Notes: generated by a model not told the origin, from the letters alone. A DNA stretch of 64,000 nt from Bradyrhizobium sp. NP1 (GCF_030378205.1 NZ_CP127385.1:6054001-6118000); one strand, 5' to 3'; positions 17,112-26,193 are shown, counted from the first letter of the stretch. Numbers and translations are program-made.

Positions 17112-18182
17112 TCAGATCGTGCCGTAATGGATACCCAGGGAGCCGAGCCAGCGGCGATAAGCCTGGCCGAGGCGGTCGGTGCGATGATGAAGCTCCATCC
17201 GCAGATCGATCGGAATGCGCTCCGGCCGCTGCGTCTCCACAATGATCCTGTCCTGCTCGAACACGATATCCTGCCTGCGCAGGATATCCTCCTCGGTCAG
17301 CTCCGGCGCAAAATTGATGGCGACGCCGAGACGAATGATGCAGCTCACCTCGTCGACCGGCTGGGCCGTCATGAACGTGCAGAAGCGGTCGGTCGGCTTG
17401 CTCTTGTGCTTGGAGTTCGGGTCAGCGACCTCAACGCGCTTGGAGAAGTAGGCCGTCAGCGGCCTGAAGCAGCGATAGGTATAGCCTGCCTTGACCGGGA
17501 CCTGCCGGTGATCGCCATAAGGCTGGAACACCACGATCTCGCTCGTGCGAAGACCTAAACCCGGATCCTCATAAACCTCGTAGGTTTCGATGCGGTCTGG
17601 ACTATCCTGCACGCCGTTGAGGCCGGCGTGCACAAAGGGAAAATGCGTTGCATCGATGAAATTCTCGACGGAACGGAATCCATTTGCCTGGTAGAAATAC
17701 GGACCCGCATGGAATTTGCGAAATTCCGCATCATTCCATTCAGGAAAGAACGGAACGTCGTGCTGTGGGTCGCCCAGCGACGCCCAGACAAAGCCGCAAC
17801 TTTCAACCGCCTTGTGGGGAAACGCGCGCGCCTTCGCAGGCGGCGTCTCTCCAGGCGCGGACGGTATCAGCACGCATTTCGCCGTCCCGTCATAGCGCCA
17901 GCCGTGATAGGGGCAAACGACCGTGTCCTTTTCTATCCATCCTTTCGACAATCGCGCGCCGCGGTGGATGCACAGGTCCTCCCATAGGTGGACCTGTCCG
18001 GCCGCATCGCGCCACAGCACGAGATCCCGTCCCAGCAGGCGCACCGGAACGAGCTTTCCCGGGACGACATCCTTTGAAAAACCCACGACGTGCCAATCGT
18101 TGATCAGAGCCTCGTCTTTGCACGAAAACTGGTCTGCCAACGGAGTAGACTGCACTGCCGCCACGGATGTCTGCACGGTCAT
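17112..18182 (-). CDS. Rieske non-heme iron oxygenase, alpha subunit (module 1)
   Basis: A 356-residue oxygenase of the phthalate/vanillate (class IA) type. The Rieske cluster ligands are C71-x-H73 (CIHRGARL) and C90-x2-H93 (CPYHGW). The catalytic iron site is ENFIDATHFPFVH with His180 and His185; a further carboxylate is expected in the C-terminal domain. Such enzymes hydroxylate, O- or N-demethylate, or desulfonate aromatic and N-heterocyclic substrates. It starts the operon leading to the reductase and PuuD-like genes. ATG 18182 follows GGAGG; in-frame starts upstream are weaker. Substrate unknown. Confidence 0.9.
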   Translation of the reverse strand: MTVQTSVAAVQSTPLADQFSCKDEALINDWHVVGFSKDVVPGKLVPVRLLGRDLVLWRDAAGQVHLWEDLCIHRGARLSKGWIEKDTVVCPYHGWRYDGTAKCVLIPSAPGETPPAKARAFPHKAVESCGFVWASLGDPQHDVPFFPEWNDAEFRKFHAGPYFYQANGFRSVENFIDATHFPFVHAGLNGVQDSPDRIETYEVYEDPGLGLRTSEIVVFQPYGDHRQVPVKAGYTYRCFRPLTAYFSKRVEVADPNSKHKSKPTDRFCTFMTAQPVDEVSCIIRLGVAINFAPELTEEDILRRQDIVFEQDRIIVETQRPERIPIDLRMELHHRTDRLGQAYRRWLGSLGIHYGTI

Positions 18183-18217
18183 CAGGGTCGCCTCCATCGA
18201 AGTTTCGACTTTCAGTG

Positions 18218-18239
18218 TTAAATGCATCATGTTACATTT
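18218..18239. promoter_or_regulatory. Module 1 operator-like motif, site C
   Basis: Reads TTAAATGCATCATGTTACAT followed by TT; an inverted repeat AAATG-N10-CATTT is visible. On the minus strand TGTAACATGATGCAT lines up with the TGTAAAATGAAGAAT of site A. It lies 35-57 bases before the Rieske start, in the divergent promoter region shared with the GntR gene. Confidence 0.4.
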
Positions 18240-18332
18240 CACGAACAGTTGCAACTCTTTCACTCCGGGGATCGCAAAAAATTATCTTGCCGCTTCCCAA
18301 GCAACTGAAATCACAGGGAATTGGTGGCCCTT

Positions 18333-18350
18333 CCTTAATTCTTCATTTTA
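18333..18350. promoter_or_regulatory. Module 1 operator-like motif, site D
   Basis: Minus strand TAAAATGAAGAATTAAGG, 16 of 18 positions shared with site A. It lies about 60 bases before the GntR start at 18409, so it would suit autoregulation. Confidence 0.45.
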
Positions 18351-18408
18351 TCTTCCGCGGACTTGGCGTAAGAGTGTCGTTGAAAATCCGGTTCTCGAAG
18401 GGAATTGC

Positions 18409-19125
18409 ATGCCTCAGAAGCTTACTCGGTCGAACTTGAGCGAGGACGCCTATACCTTTCTGCGGGATCTTTTCGTCAACGGCACGCGATACAACCCGGG
18501 CGATAAGATCAGCGTGGAGGAACTGAGTCGGGAACTAGGCGTAAGCCGCACCCCTCTATGGAGCGCGATCAACCGGCTCGAGGCTGAAGGCATCGTCGAG
18601 ATCGCGCCGCGTCTCGGCGTCTATCTGATTGAATACGATCCCGAGCGCGTGCTGGACATCTACGTCGCGCGCGAGGCACTCGAAGGCATGGCGGCCCGCC
18701 TCGCGGCAGAAAACGCCACCGACCGACAGCTGGCCCTATTAAAGACGAACCTGACCCAGCAAAAGCAGCATCTCAAGCGGCGCGAGCTCGACGACTATCA
18801 CGCAGCAGCAGTGAATTTTCACGAACAGCTGGCCCGGGCGGCACACAGCGTCACGTTGGAGCGGCTGCTAGCGACCATTTTTGCGCAGATACGCGCGATG
18901 CGCACGCAGCGAAAGAATTCACCGCCGATGCATCTGCCGCATTCGTGCGACGACCACGAAAAGCTCCTGTCGGCAATCGAGAAGCGTGATTCCGACCGCG
19001 CGGAGCTAATTGCCCGAGCCCACATACGTGACCTTACATCGCAAGTTCGAGGCCAGATCGTCCCGCCACAAACAGCATCACGAAGGCGAAATGCCTCTGA
19101 GCCGCAATCAAATTCGTCCGGCTAA
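18409..19125 (+). CDS. GntR-family transcriptional regulator (FadR/FCD type), copy 2
   Basis: A 238-residue regulator. N-terminal winged helix with VEELSRELGVSRTPLWSAIN, then an FCD domain beginning around DIYVAREALEGMAARLAAEN. It is very similar to the regulator at 2914 over its whole length, including YDPERVLDIY and the CDDHEK segment. It is divergent from the module 1 Rieske operon, and motif sites C and D lie between, so it probably regulates that operon and itself. It converges on the second TauE gene with a gap of 57 bases. The start is inferred from alignment with copy 1. Confidence 0.85.
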   Translation: MPQKLTRSNLSEDAYTFLRDLFVNGTRYNPGDKISVEELSRELGVSRTPLWSAINRLEAEGIVEIAPRLGVYLIEYDPERVLDIYVAREALEGMAARLAAENATDRQLALLKTNLTQQKQHLKRRELDDYHAAAVNFHEQLARAAHSVTLERLLATIFAQIRAMRTQRKNSPPMHLPHSCDDHEKLLSAIEKRDSDRAELIARAHIRDLTSQVRGQIVPPQTASRRRNASEPQSNSSG

Positions 19126-19182
19126 ACAAGCTCAGCATGGCTGACTGAGGCGTTCAAATGCCTCGCCTTCAAGGAAATTTGG

Positions 19183-19935
19183 TTAGGCTATGTACTGCTG
19201 GACCAGGAGCCTGAGTGCCAGAACAATCGAGATGGTGACCAACACGCGGCGGATCAGGGGAGCTCCCCATCGTAGCGCAAGGCCAGCGCCGATCTGCGCG
19301 CCGATGATTCCGCCCAATGCCATGGCGAGGGCGGCCGGCCACGCAATCAGGCCACCCGGCAGAAAGATGAGCGCGGCGACAACACTGCCTGCGGTGTTAA
19401 GGATCTTGGTGTCGGCGGTCGCACTGCGAAGGTCGCGGCCAAGCAAGAGAACGAAAGCGGCAGCGTACATCGAACCGGTGCCGGGCCCGAAGAACCCGTC
19501 GTAGAAGCCGATCGGGAGAACCGCGAGTGCCGCAAAGGCGGCGCTGCCGAGCACGGGCGGCCGCTTCGTGCTCACGTGATTGCGTGAAAGAAGAAAAAAG
19601 CACGCCACGCCGATGAGCAGAAACGGCGCGACCCGCGACAACAGAGACGGATCAGCTATCCGCAGACAATAAGCACCGGCGCTGGCGCCAGCGACGCTTG
19701 CGACGAGTCGACCTGCAAGGCCTGTGGTGTCAGCTTCGCCCGACCTGAAATACCGATAGGCCGAGGAAGCCACGCTCGCCAGGGCCTGTATCTTGTTGGT
19801 CGCGAGCGCCTGGGCCGGAGGCATTCCCGTCAGAAGCAGCGCCGGCAGCGTGATCAGTCCACCGCCCCCGGCGATGGCATCGACGATGCCGGCACAGAGC
19901 GCGACGACGAATAGCACCAGCAGCTCGAGATACAT
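19183..19935 (-). CDS. TauE/SafE-family permease, copy 2
   Basis: A 250-residue membrane protein, nearly identical to the product of 3773-4537: the same GIVDAIAGGGGLITLPALLL and GFYDGFFGPGTGSMYAAAF signatures and only scattered substitutions (for example Y to F, C to S, V to I changes in the first half). It ends QQYIA where copy 1 ends with five other residues, because the repeat stops here. It is the last gene of the module 2 operon, 16 bases after the molybdopterin gene. Confidence 0.85.
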   Translation of the reverse strand: MYLELLVLFVVALCAGIVDAIAGGGGLITLPALLLTGMPPAQALATNKIQALASVASSAYRYFRSGEADTTGLAGRLVASVAGASAGAYCLRIADPSLLSRVAPFLLIGVACFFLLSRNHVSTKRPPVLGSAAFAALAVLPIGFYDGFFGPGTGSMYAAAFVLLLGRDLRSATADTKILNTAGSVVAALIFLPGGLIAWPAALAMALGGIIGAQIGAGLALRWGAPLIRRVLVTISIVLALRLLVQQYIA

Positions 19936-22123
19936 GCAATCCCGCTCGGTGTCAGTGCGCGGCGCTGAGGGTCCCGTCCGCGCGATCCAACGCCGAACGT
20001 TCTCCCTCGTCCCTGTAGACGCGGCACAGCAGGCCCTTGAGAGGGCTGGAACCGAAGGCCAGATCGCAAAGATCAGGATCGTCATCCGTCAGCACGTTCG
20101 AGCATGTCTCGAATATGCCGTGCATCGGATCCGGGTCCTCTGGACGCCACCAGCCATGCGGGATGCCGACCACCCGCTCATGAATCCGATCGTGCAGATG
20201 GGCACGCATCCGCAGCTTGCCGTGCGACGTCTCGATCCAGGCAAAATCGCCGTCTCGGATCGACAAGGACGCCGCTGTGCGAGGATGGATCTCCAGGAGC
20301 GGCTCCGGCGCGAGGCGCCGCAGCGATTCGACCTGCCGGTTCTGGGAATGCATGTACATCGGCTGCTTCGAGCCGGTAATGAGCAGGAGCGGAAACTCAG
20401 AGAATTTCTCGGGATTTCTCACCGGACTTTCCGGAGGCTCGACGTGTCCCGGCAAAGGGTCATAGCCCCACTCACGCATCATCGTCGAATAGAGCTCGAA
20501 CTTTCCGGTCGGGGTGCCGAACCCGGCTTTCTCGTACTTGCGGTACTCGAGCGGGAATTCGATGAACTCGCGCTGCTTGAGCTGCTCCCAGGTGACGCCG
20601 GTCGGTTTCAGCGCCGCATCCGCGATGTCGGCGACCGAGGGGAAATATTCTTCGAACCCGAGCTTCTGTCCGAGTGCAACAATGAACTCCCAGTCCGACT
20701 TGCGCTCGGCGATGGAGACGAGCCTGGTCGACACGTTGTCCATGTAGGCCGCATGCGGCCCCTTGAGATGAAGGTGCAACCGCGGCTCGTCCCGCTCCAG
20801 ATTCCCGGCGGCCGGAAGCACGACGTCGGCAAGTTCCGCCGTCGGCGTCATGAAGATGTCCTGCACAACCAGCAGGTCGAGACTTTTCAATGCGTCGATC
20901 ACCGCGCGCGTATTGGGATAGGTGGTCGCGATATTGCTGCCCGTCACGATCATCGCTCGCACCGGATACGGCTCACCGGAAACCATCGCACGCAACGCCG
21001 TCGGGGGATGAGCAAAGCCATGCCGGTCGAGCGCCTTGAACCTACTGCCGCCGATCCGTTTGGCGGCCTGCTGCGGACTGAGCTTGTCCTTCATGTCGGG
21101 ATAGTCGAGCGGGATCGCGGGATAGAAGACGTTGCCGCCGGGCACGTCGATGTTACCCGTGATCGCCATCAGGCAGAACAGCGCACGCACCGACTGGAAG
21201 GTGTTGAGGCCGGCGTGATCGGTGCCGTTGCCCAATACGATGCAAGCCGGCTTCGTCGTTGCGTAAGTACGCGCCGCGCGGCCAATCGCGTCGGCATCGC
21301 ACCAGGTGATCTCCGCGACCTTGTGCAGGGGATATTCCTTCGCCCGCGCACGAAGCTCCTCGAACCCATGGCAATACTTTTCCACGAATTCGCGATCGTA
21401 GAGGCCCTCCTCGATGATCAGATTGATCCAGCCGAGCGCCATCGCCGCATCCGTGCCGGGACGGATCGCGAGCCATTGGTCGACCGGGCCTGCTGACGAA
21501 GGCCAACGCGGGTCGACGAGGATGTGCGCGGGACGACCGCGCAGCGCATCCGTCATCGGAATATGACCGATCAGCCCGTGATCGTTGCTGGTTCGCTTCT
21601 GCGAACCCCATTCGACGATGCATTTCGGGTTCGAATAGAAATCCGGGACGACCGCGCCATCCCATGTCTTGTTGCTGAACTTGCCGGTCGCCGAGATCTG
21701 GCAGGCGGCGACGCGAACCGCGTAGCAGAAGTAGCTGATGGCGATCACGTTGGGGGTGCCAAACAGGTTGGCTAGCCGGCTAACGATATTGGTGTTGTTC
21801 AGGCCCATGCCGCGGGCGAACGCCACCGATTCCGCCCCCGTCTCCCGTCTGATGCGCTGCATCTCGCCAGCAACGAAATCGAGCGCCTCATCCCAGGTGG
21901 CACGGCGCCACTTTCCGCTGCCGCGCGGACCGACGCGCATCAGCGGGTAGTCGAGCCGATCAGGATGGTAGAGCTGATCGATCGATGGCTGCCCCGCCTT
22001 CGAACAGAGCTTGCCTTTGTTGATCGGGTGATCCGGATCGCCCACGACTTCCGTCACGCGCCCGTCTTGCATATGGACGATCGTGCCGCAACCGCCGTGG
22101 CACATCCGGCACACCGCCTTGAA
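19196..22123. repeat. 2.9 kb direct repeat, copy 2 (partner at 3798)
   Basis: Second copy of the TauE/molybdopterin repeat, same orientation, offset 15398 bases, no net gaps. Beyond the upstream end the two molybdopterin N-termini (first about 20 residues) are unrelated, which fixes the junction near 22123. Confidence 0.9.
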
Positions 22124-22174
22124 AGCCCGGTCAGATGTTCGATCTGTTTCGCGATTTTGGATAACTACTGCCAT
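19952..22174 (-). CDS. Molybdopterin- and [4Fe-4S]-dependent oxidoreductase, copy 2
   Basis: A 740-residue enzyme with FeS ligands at C22, C25, C29 and C57. From the segment ITGNIDVPGGNVFYPAIP to the C-terminus it appears identical to copy 1; the N-terminal half differs by only a handful of residues (for instance GSGKWRRATW against GSGQWRRVTW, and DADAIGRAA against DAGAIARAA). The first about 18 residues are unrelated. ATG 22174 with GAGAGG upstream was chosen. It sits between the PuuD-like and TauE genes without the FAD oxidoreductase that precedes copy 1, so that enzyme is not an obligate partner. Confidence 0.85.
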   Translation of the reverse strand: MAVVIQNRETDRTSDRAFKAVCRMCHGGCGTIVHMQDGRVTEVVGDPDHPINKGKLCSKAGQPSIDQLYHPDRLDYPLMRVGPRGSGKWRRATWDEALDFVAGEMQRIRRETGAESVAFARGMGLNNTNIVSRLANLFGTPNVIAISYFCYAVRVAACQISATGKFSNKTWDGAVVPDFYSNPKCIVEWGSQKRTSNDHGLIGHIPMTDALRGRPAHILVDPRWPSSAGPVDQWLAIRPGTDAAMALGWINLIIEEGLYDREFVEKYCHGFEELRARAKEYPLHKVAEITWCDADAIGRAARTYATTKPACIVLGNGTDHAGLNTFQSVRALFCLMAITGNIDVPGGNVFYPAIPLDYPDMKDKLSPQQAAKRIGGSRFKALDRHGFAHPPTALRAMVSGEPYPVRAMIVTGSNIATTYPNTRAVIDALKSLDLLVVQDIFMTPTAELADVVLPAAGNLERDEPRLHLHLKGPHAAYMDNVSTRLVSIAERKSDWEFIVALGQKLGFEEYFPSVADIADAALKPTGVTWEQLKQREFIEFPLEYRKYEKAGFGTPTGKFELYSTMMREWGYDPLPGHVEPPESPVRNPEKFSEFPLLLITGSKQPMYMHSQNRQVESLRRLAPEPLLEIHPRTAASLSIRDGDFAWIETSHGKLRMRAHLHDRIHERVVGIPHGWWRPEDPDPMHGIFETCSNVLTDDDPDLCDLAFGSSPLKGLLCRVYRDEGERSALDRADGTLSAAH

Positions 22175-22205
22175 TTGGCCTCTCAAAGCCAGTCGCCGGC
22201 ACGAG

Positions 22206-23426
22206 CTAGTGCGATCCCACGACCCAATCCGCCAATATTTGTCGTTCCTGGGCTGTCATGTCCGTAATATTTCCCGGTGGCATTGCCCTCGACAGCACGG
22301 CCACAATAGCGATCTGCCTCTTTCTGGCGGAAATCTCGGGCGGACTGTCCAGCAGCACGCCCATGGCCGGAAAATTCATCGTACCCCACGACGGCTGGGG
22401 CGCGTGACACATGCTACAGCGAGAGATCACGATCTCTGTGGCTAGGGAGGCCAATTTATCCCGTGTAACGAGTGATCCGGAAGTTGTAGTGAGCGCTGCA
22501 ACGCCATCCGCCTTTGCCCCCAGGGAAGACAGAAAGGCAATTGCCACCATGCCAGTTGCCACCACCAGCCAGATCCACCACGGACTAGCTCGGCCGGAAT
22601 CCCGCGAGTTGAAGAAGTGCCTTATCACCGGACCAAGAGCGAGAATGATGGCAGCGATAAGCCAGTTGTATCGCGTAGCGTACAGCAAGGGATAGTGATT
22701 GCTGATCATCAACAATATGACTGGAAGCGTCAGATAGTTGTTGTGAATTGAGCGCTGTCTCGCTTTTGCCACGGACACCGCATCAGGCAGCTTTCCCGAC
22801 AGAAGCGAAGCAACGCTCCTGCGTTGGCTTGGGTGAATTACAAAGAACGCGTTAGCCACCATGAGAGTGCCAACGACTGCGCCGATCTGATTGATTGCTG
22901 CCCGACCGCTAAGAACACGGGTAAAGGCATACGAAAGGACGACCAACAGAATGTAGACCACGACTGCGAGCGCAACATCGTGTTCGCCAAGCGGCGATCG
23001 ACAAAGTCGATCGTAGATGATCCAGATCACAATGAGGCTGATCAGGCTAAACAAACCAGCCGCCAGCGGCGACAGATCCATCACCGATTTGTCGATGAGA
23101 AACAGATCGGCTTGCAGATAATAGACCAGGACGAGGAGCGCGAAGCCGGAAAGCCAGGTAATACGAGACTCCCAAATGTACCACGTAAACGTCCTGGGCA
23201 TGCTCTCGGGTGCGACCTTGTATCTGACCATATGCCAGAAATTGCCGCCATGAACTTGCCACGCCTCGCCCAATGCACCCTTCGGCAGACCATCAGCCGA
23301 TCTAAGTTTCATATCGGTTTGCGTGAAATAGAAAGAACTGCCTACCCAAACCATGGCAGCGGTCACGTGCAGCCACCGCACAGCCATGCTTAGCCATTCC
23401 GTGATCACCGGGCTTATCTCATTCAT
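22206..23426 (-). CDS. PuuD-like membrane protein with C-terminal cytochrome c domain, copy 2
   Basis: A 406-residue paralogue of the protein at 14739, clearly more diverged than the repeat next to it. Shared features: HVTAAMVWVGSSFYF, WYIWESRITWLSGFALL, SIHNNYLTLPVILLMISNHY, and the heme-binding tail CSMCH (Cys337-His341) with distal Met382 in MPPGN. DNA in this gene is less GC-rich than in copy 1. It lies directly between the GlcG-like and molybdopterin genes in the same operon. The ATG at 23426 matches copy 1 in alignment although its ribosome binding site is weak. Confidence 0.82.
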   Translation of the reverse strand: MNEISPVITEWLSMAVRWLHVTAAMVWVGSSFYFTQTDMKLRSADGLPKGALGEAWQVHGGNFWHMVRYKVAPESMPRTFTWYIWESRITWLSGFALLVLVYYLQADLFLIDKSVMDLSPLAAGLFSLISLIVIWIIYDRLCRSPLGEHDVALAVVVYILLVVLSYAFTRVLSGRAAINQIGAVVGTLMVANAFFVIHPSQRRSVASLLSGKLPDAVSVAKARQRSIHNNYLTLPVILLMISNHYPLLYATRYNWLIAAIILALGPVIRHFFNSRDSGRASPWWIWLVVATGMVAIAFLSSLGAKADGVAALTTTSGSLVTRDKLASLATEIVISRCSMCHAPQPSWGTMNFPAMGVLLDSPPEISARKRQIAIVAVLSRAMPPGNITDMTAQERQILADWVVGSH

Positions 23427-23565
23427 GATGAATTTCTCTCGCACGAGAGGCGTCCTCAGATCGCCGCGCGCCGCTATCAATAGTTGACGGTGGGGACAGC
23501 GCGTCCCTTCTCGGAAAACGAATCTGGCGGACGCGCTATCGCCGATTGCGTGGTATCCGGGAAAG

Positions 23566-24030
23566 CTAGCCTGTGGACCTCCCCTCCACGACTTTCAGTG
23601 CGGCCAAGGCGACCTGGCTGTCGCCGTCGTCCAGGCCGGCTGCGCCAACGCCGGACACACCAATAGCGCCGATCAGCTTGCCATTGAGCAGGATCGGATA
23701 GCCTCCCTCGAGTGGAATTGCCGCCTCCTGACGGAGATGCCAAAAGCTCGTGAACTTCCCGGCGGTGAGGTCGTCGTGAAAAATCTTCGTTGGCCGCCGA
23801 AACGCTGCGGCGGCGCGCGCTTTCGGGGGAGCTAGGTCGATACTACCAAACTGTCCGTTGCTCATGCGATGCAACAAGACTAGATGGCCGCCGTCGTCAC
23901 ATATTGCAATTGTGGCGTTCCATCCCTTCTCCGCCGCAAATTCTTCGCCCGCCCTGGCGATCTCCTTCGCCAACTCCAGGGAAATTCGTTCGCCGTAGGG
24001 ATGCTGGTGCGGGACTGGCTTCTTCGTCAT
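23566..24030 (-). CDS. GlcG/HbpS-family protein, copy 2
   Basis: A 154-residue paralogue of the protein at 12921, similar end to end (VPHQHPYGERISLELAKEI, AICDDGGHLVLLHRMSNG, EGGYPILLNGKLIGAIG). A GAGGAG precedes the ATG. It is the first gene of the module 2 operon glcG-puuD-molybdopterin-tauE. The operator-like TGAATACA element lies 74 bases upstream. No signal peptide. Its constant company with the PuuD-like protein suggests that it handles heme or an intermediate for that protein, which is inference. Confidence 0.85.
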   Translation of the reverse strand: MTKKPVPHQHPYGERISLELAKEIARAGEEFAAEKGWNATIAICDDGGHLVLLHRMSNGQFGSIDLAPPKARAAAAFRRPTKIFHDDLTAGKFTSFWHLRQEAAIPLEGGYPILLNGKLIGAIGVSGVGAAGLDDGDSQVALAALKVVEGRSTG

Positions 24031-24092
24031 CGACTCCTCACTTTGTTAGCCGTGCAAAACGCTGACGCATCTTGGAATATCTAGCCCTGTTT

Positions 24093-24120
24093 GTACAGCT
24101 TACTGAATACATTATTCACA
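24093..24120. promoter_or_regulatory. Module 2 operator-like motif upstream of glcG copy 2
   Basis: Contains TACTGAATACATTATTCAC with a perfect inverted repeat GAATA-CAT-TATTC. The core TGAATACA (24104-24111) is the reverse complement of TGTATTCA found at 26293, 29735, 32563 and 32600, each in front of another module 2 gene. The GntR gene at 24363 lies divergently downstream. Confidence 0.5.
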
Positions 24121-24362
24121 TGACCACGGCGCAAAGGGTCATCCATGACAAAAAACGCGCAGAACGCTGGAGCGAGGACCGGTGCGGCTTCCGGACCCGA
24201 CAGACGCTTCCCCAAACCGGAGTGTCGATGCCAGACCTACGGCCGGCGACGTACGATCCAGGCGATCACGGAAGCGGAGCGATCCCGCTCTCTCAAGGTT
24301 TGACGCCCGAAATCCACCGTTGTTTCAGTTTGTGCAATGCAGTACACTGTACGCAGTATTAG

Positions 24363-25178
24363 ATGAGCATAGATTCTCCGATGGATCAGAGACTTAAGGC
24401 CAAGCAGCCTAACCCAGAAATCGCAAAGAAATTCGAGCGCCTGGAATGGGACACCAATTTTCGGGAGCGAAAAACCACCACGGATTATCTGGCCAACGCC
24501 CTCCGAATTGCGATCTACGATGGGCAATTCGACGACAACGAAGAACTTAACCAGGTTGAACTAGCGGAATTCTTCGGAGTCTCTCGAGTTCCGGTGCGCG
24601 AAGCTCTCAGACAGTTGCAAGCCGAAGGTCTCGTACAAAGTATTGCGCATTATCGCACGATCGTCAGCGGCATGAGCTTGTCTCAAATTATCGAGTCGAT
24701 CGAAATGCGCGCGACTCTCGAAGCTCACCTGCTCCGAAAAGCCTCCAAGAAGCTGGATCGCGGAGCGCTGAAGGCGATCCGTCACATCTGCACTGAAGTC
24801 GACAACATCAAGGATTATGGCTCTCAATGGGTTCTCAAGAATTGGGAATTCCATCGGGCGCTTTATGCTCGGTCAGAGTCGCCGAGTATCATCGATACGG
24901 TCGAGCGTCTGCATCTAAAAATCGAACGCTACCTGCGACGAACCGGCGGCAGGGAACGCCTCCGGCAGGCTGCAGCTGAACACCGCCAAATTTTGAATGC
25001 GCTGGAGCAAAAGGATTTTGGCAAGGCGTCGACGCTACTCGAAAAGCACATTCTCAATTCTGGAGAAGTCATAAGGTGGCAATACGGTGCTACAGACGAA
25101 AGGCTTACGGACAAGGGCTCTCGCGACACAAAGGCGGGCACCCGGCGAAGGAAATCTTTCGCCGAAAGGCCTGATTGA
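24363..25178 (+). CDS. GntR-family transcriptional regulator (module 2)
   Basis: A 271-residue regulator with a winged helix at about residues 40-105 (recognition region LAEFFGVSRVPVREALRQLQ) and an FCD domain from about 120 (SIEMRATLEAHLLRKASKK). It is not close to the two GntR proteins of module 1. A basic tail extends past the FCD domain. The start is uncertain because no good ribosome binding site is seen before ATG 24363; ATG 24381 is an alternative. The imperfect palindrome AGTACACTGTACGCAGTATT ends 2 bases before the ATG and would suit autoregulation. It probably binds the TGTATTCA sites. Confidence 0.8.
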   Translation: MSIDSPMDQRLKAKQPNPEIAKKFERLEWDTNFRERKTTTDYLANALRIAIYDGQFDDNEELNQVELAEFFGVSRVPVREALRQLQAEGLVQSIAHYRTIVSGMSLSQIIESIEMRATLEAHLLRKASKKLDRGALKAIRHICTEVDNIKDYGSQWVLKNWEFHRALYARSESPSIIDTVERLHLKIERYLRRTGGRERLRQAAAEHRQILNALEQKDFGKASTLLEKHILNSGEVIRWQYGATDERLTDKGSRDTKAGTRRRKSFAERPD

Positions 25179-25189
25179 GTCTACTCCAG

Positions 25190-25680
25190 TAGCGGGTTCG
25201 GTTCGAGTTATCGCGGAATTTTATAGCCCGTTGCACGGCAGGACGCTGCGCAATTGAGCCAGCGGGTCTCGGCGGCAAATCGCTCCTCTGCAGAGGGCGC
25301 CTTTCCTGGTCGAACTTTCGAAATGCGTGAGTTTGGCCGAACACCGGGCCAATGCCAACACCCTGCCACCACAACCATTCAAGCACCCGATAGCGCTTCG
25401 CCTCGTCAGACGGGATAAGACGACGAGTTTTGTCGGCCAAATACGTGAGGATCGCTCCCGACTCCACGAAAGTCGTTCCAGCTTCAGCATCCACAATAGC
25501 CGGAATCTTGTTGTTAAGGCTTGTGCGCAGAACGTCGCCACTAAGCTGGTCACCCCTTGGTGATATCGACCGGATGCACACGATAGGGAATTCCAAGCTC
25601 TTCGAGAGCGATCGAAACCTTGCGTCCATTAGGAGTCGACCAAGTGTAGGTCGACCGATCATCTTGCTATCATCCGGTTG
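25190..25680 (-). pseudogene. Glutathione S-transferase remnant, frameshifted
   Basis: Reading the minus strand gives STYTWSTPNGRKVSIALEEL then GIPYRVHPVDITKG in one frame, which is the N-terminal thioredoxin-fold start of GSTs. At a GGGG run near 25556-25560 the frame breaks; the next frame continues DQLSGDVLRTSLNNKIPAIV, ESGAILTYLADKTRRLIP and WLWWQGVGIGPVFGQTHAF. Downstream the match decays again and the C-terminal domain is not intact. Start codon and ribosome binding site are absent. It lies between the GntR and tctB genes and has no expected role. Confidence 0.75.
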
Positions 25681-25701
25681 CCATCCGACATTCACGTTCT
25701 A

Positions 25702-26193
25702 TCAAAAAGGAAGCGGGCCTTTTGGTAGCGGGACGCCGAGCTGGATGAACCCCACATACGAAATTGCGACGCTCATTGCCGCGATCAGCCCAGACGCACG
25801 CCACGTCATGTCGCTGAAACCTCTCATCATGAGCATCAATACGAGAATGGTCGCGATCACGAACCCGATGAAATTGAGCACGAACGCGTAGGCGCACAGG
25901 GCGGCCGCAGCAACAACCACTCTCATCATGCCGGCTTCAAGCTTCAGCTTTTCAACGCCGCCGCTGAATGACCTTGCATAGATGCCGGCACCAAAGATCA
26001 GCAGCAGAACGGACAGAGTCTTCGGGAAAAAACCCGAGTCCGGGGCGCGAACCGAACCATATGGAAGATCCATTGACGCAAGAAGCGCGGCCGCCGAGAT
26101 GAGACAAATTGCCAGCCCGCTTGTCCGGTCTGAATTTCCGAAAATGAAGCGAACGATTTTGCGCTCCGACTTCCCGGCAACGGTGTGATCCAT
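25702..26193 (-). CDS. tctB: Tripartite tricarboxylate transporter small membrane subunit (TctB)
   Basis: A 163-residue protein with four predicted helices (about residues 27-42, 60-75, 88-120 and 134-155). The family pattern MDLPYGSVRAPDSGFFPKTL is present after helix 1, and the C-terminal helix ends in LGVPLPKGPLPF, as in TctB proteins. With TctA it forms the inner-membrane part of a secondary uptake system served by a TctC binding protein. It is divergent from tctC (26343), with an operator-like element between. In other clusters tctB lies next to tctA; here tctA is 2 kb away. Confidence 0.85.
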   Translation of the reverse strand: MDHTVAGKSERKIVRFIFGNSDRTSGLAICLISAAALLASMDLPYGSVRAPDSGFFPKTLSVLLLIFGAGIYARSFSGGVEKLKLEAGMMRVVVAAAALCAYAFVLNFIGFVIATILVLMLMMRGFSDMTWRASGLIAAMSVAISYVGFIQLGVPLPKGPLPF

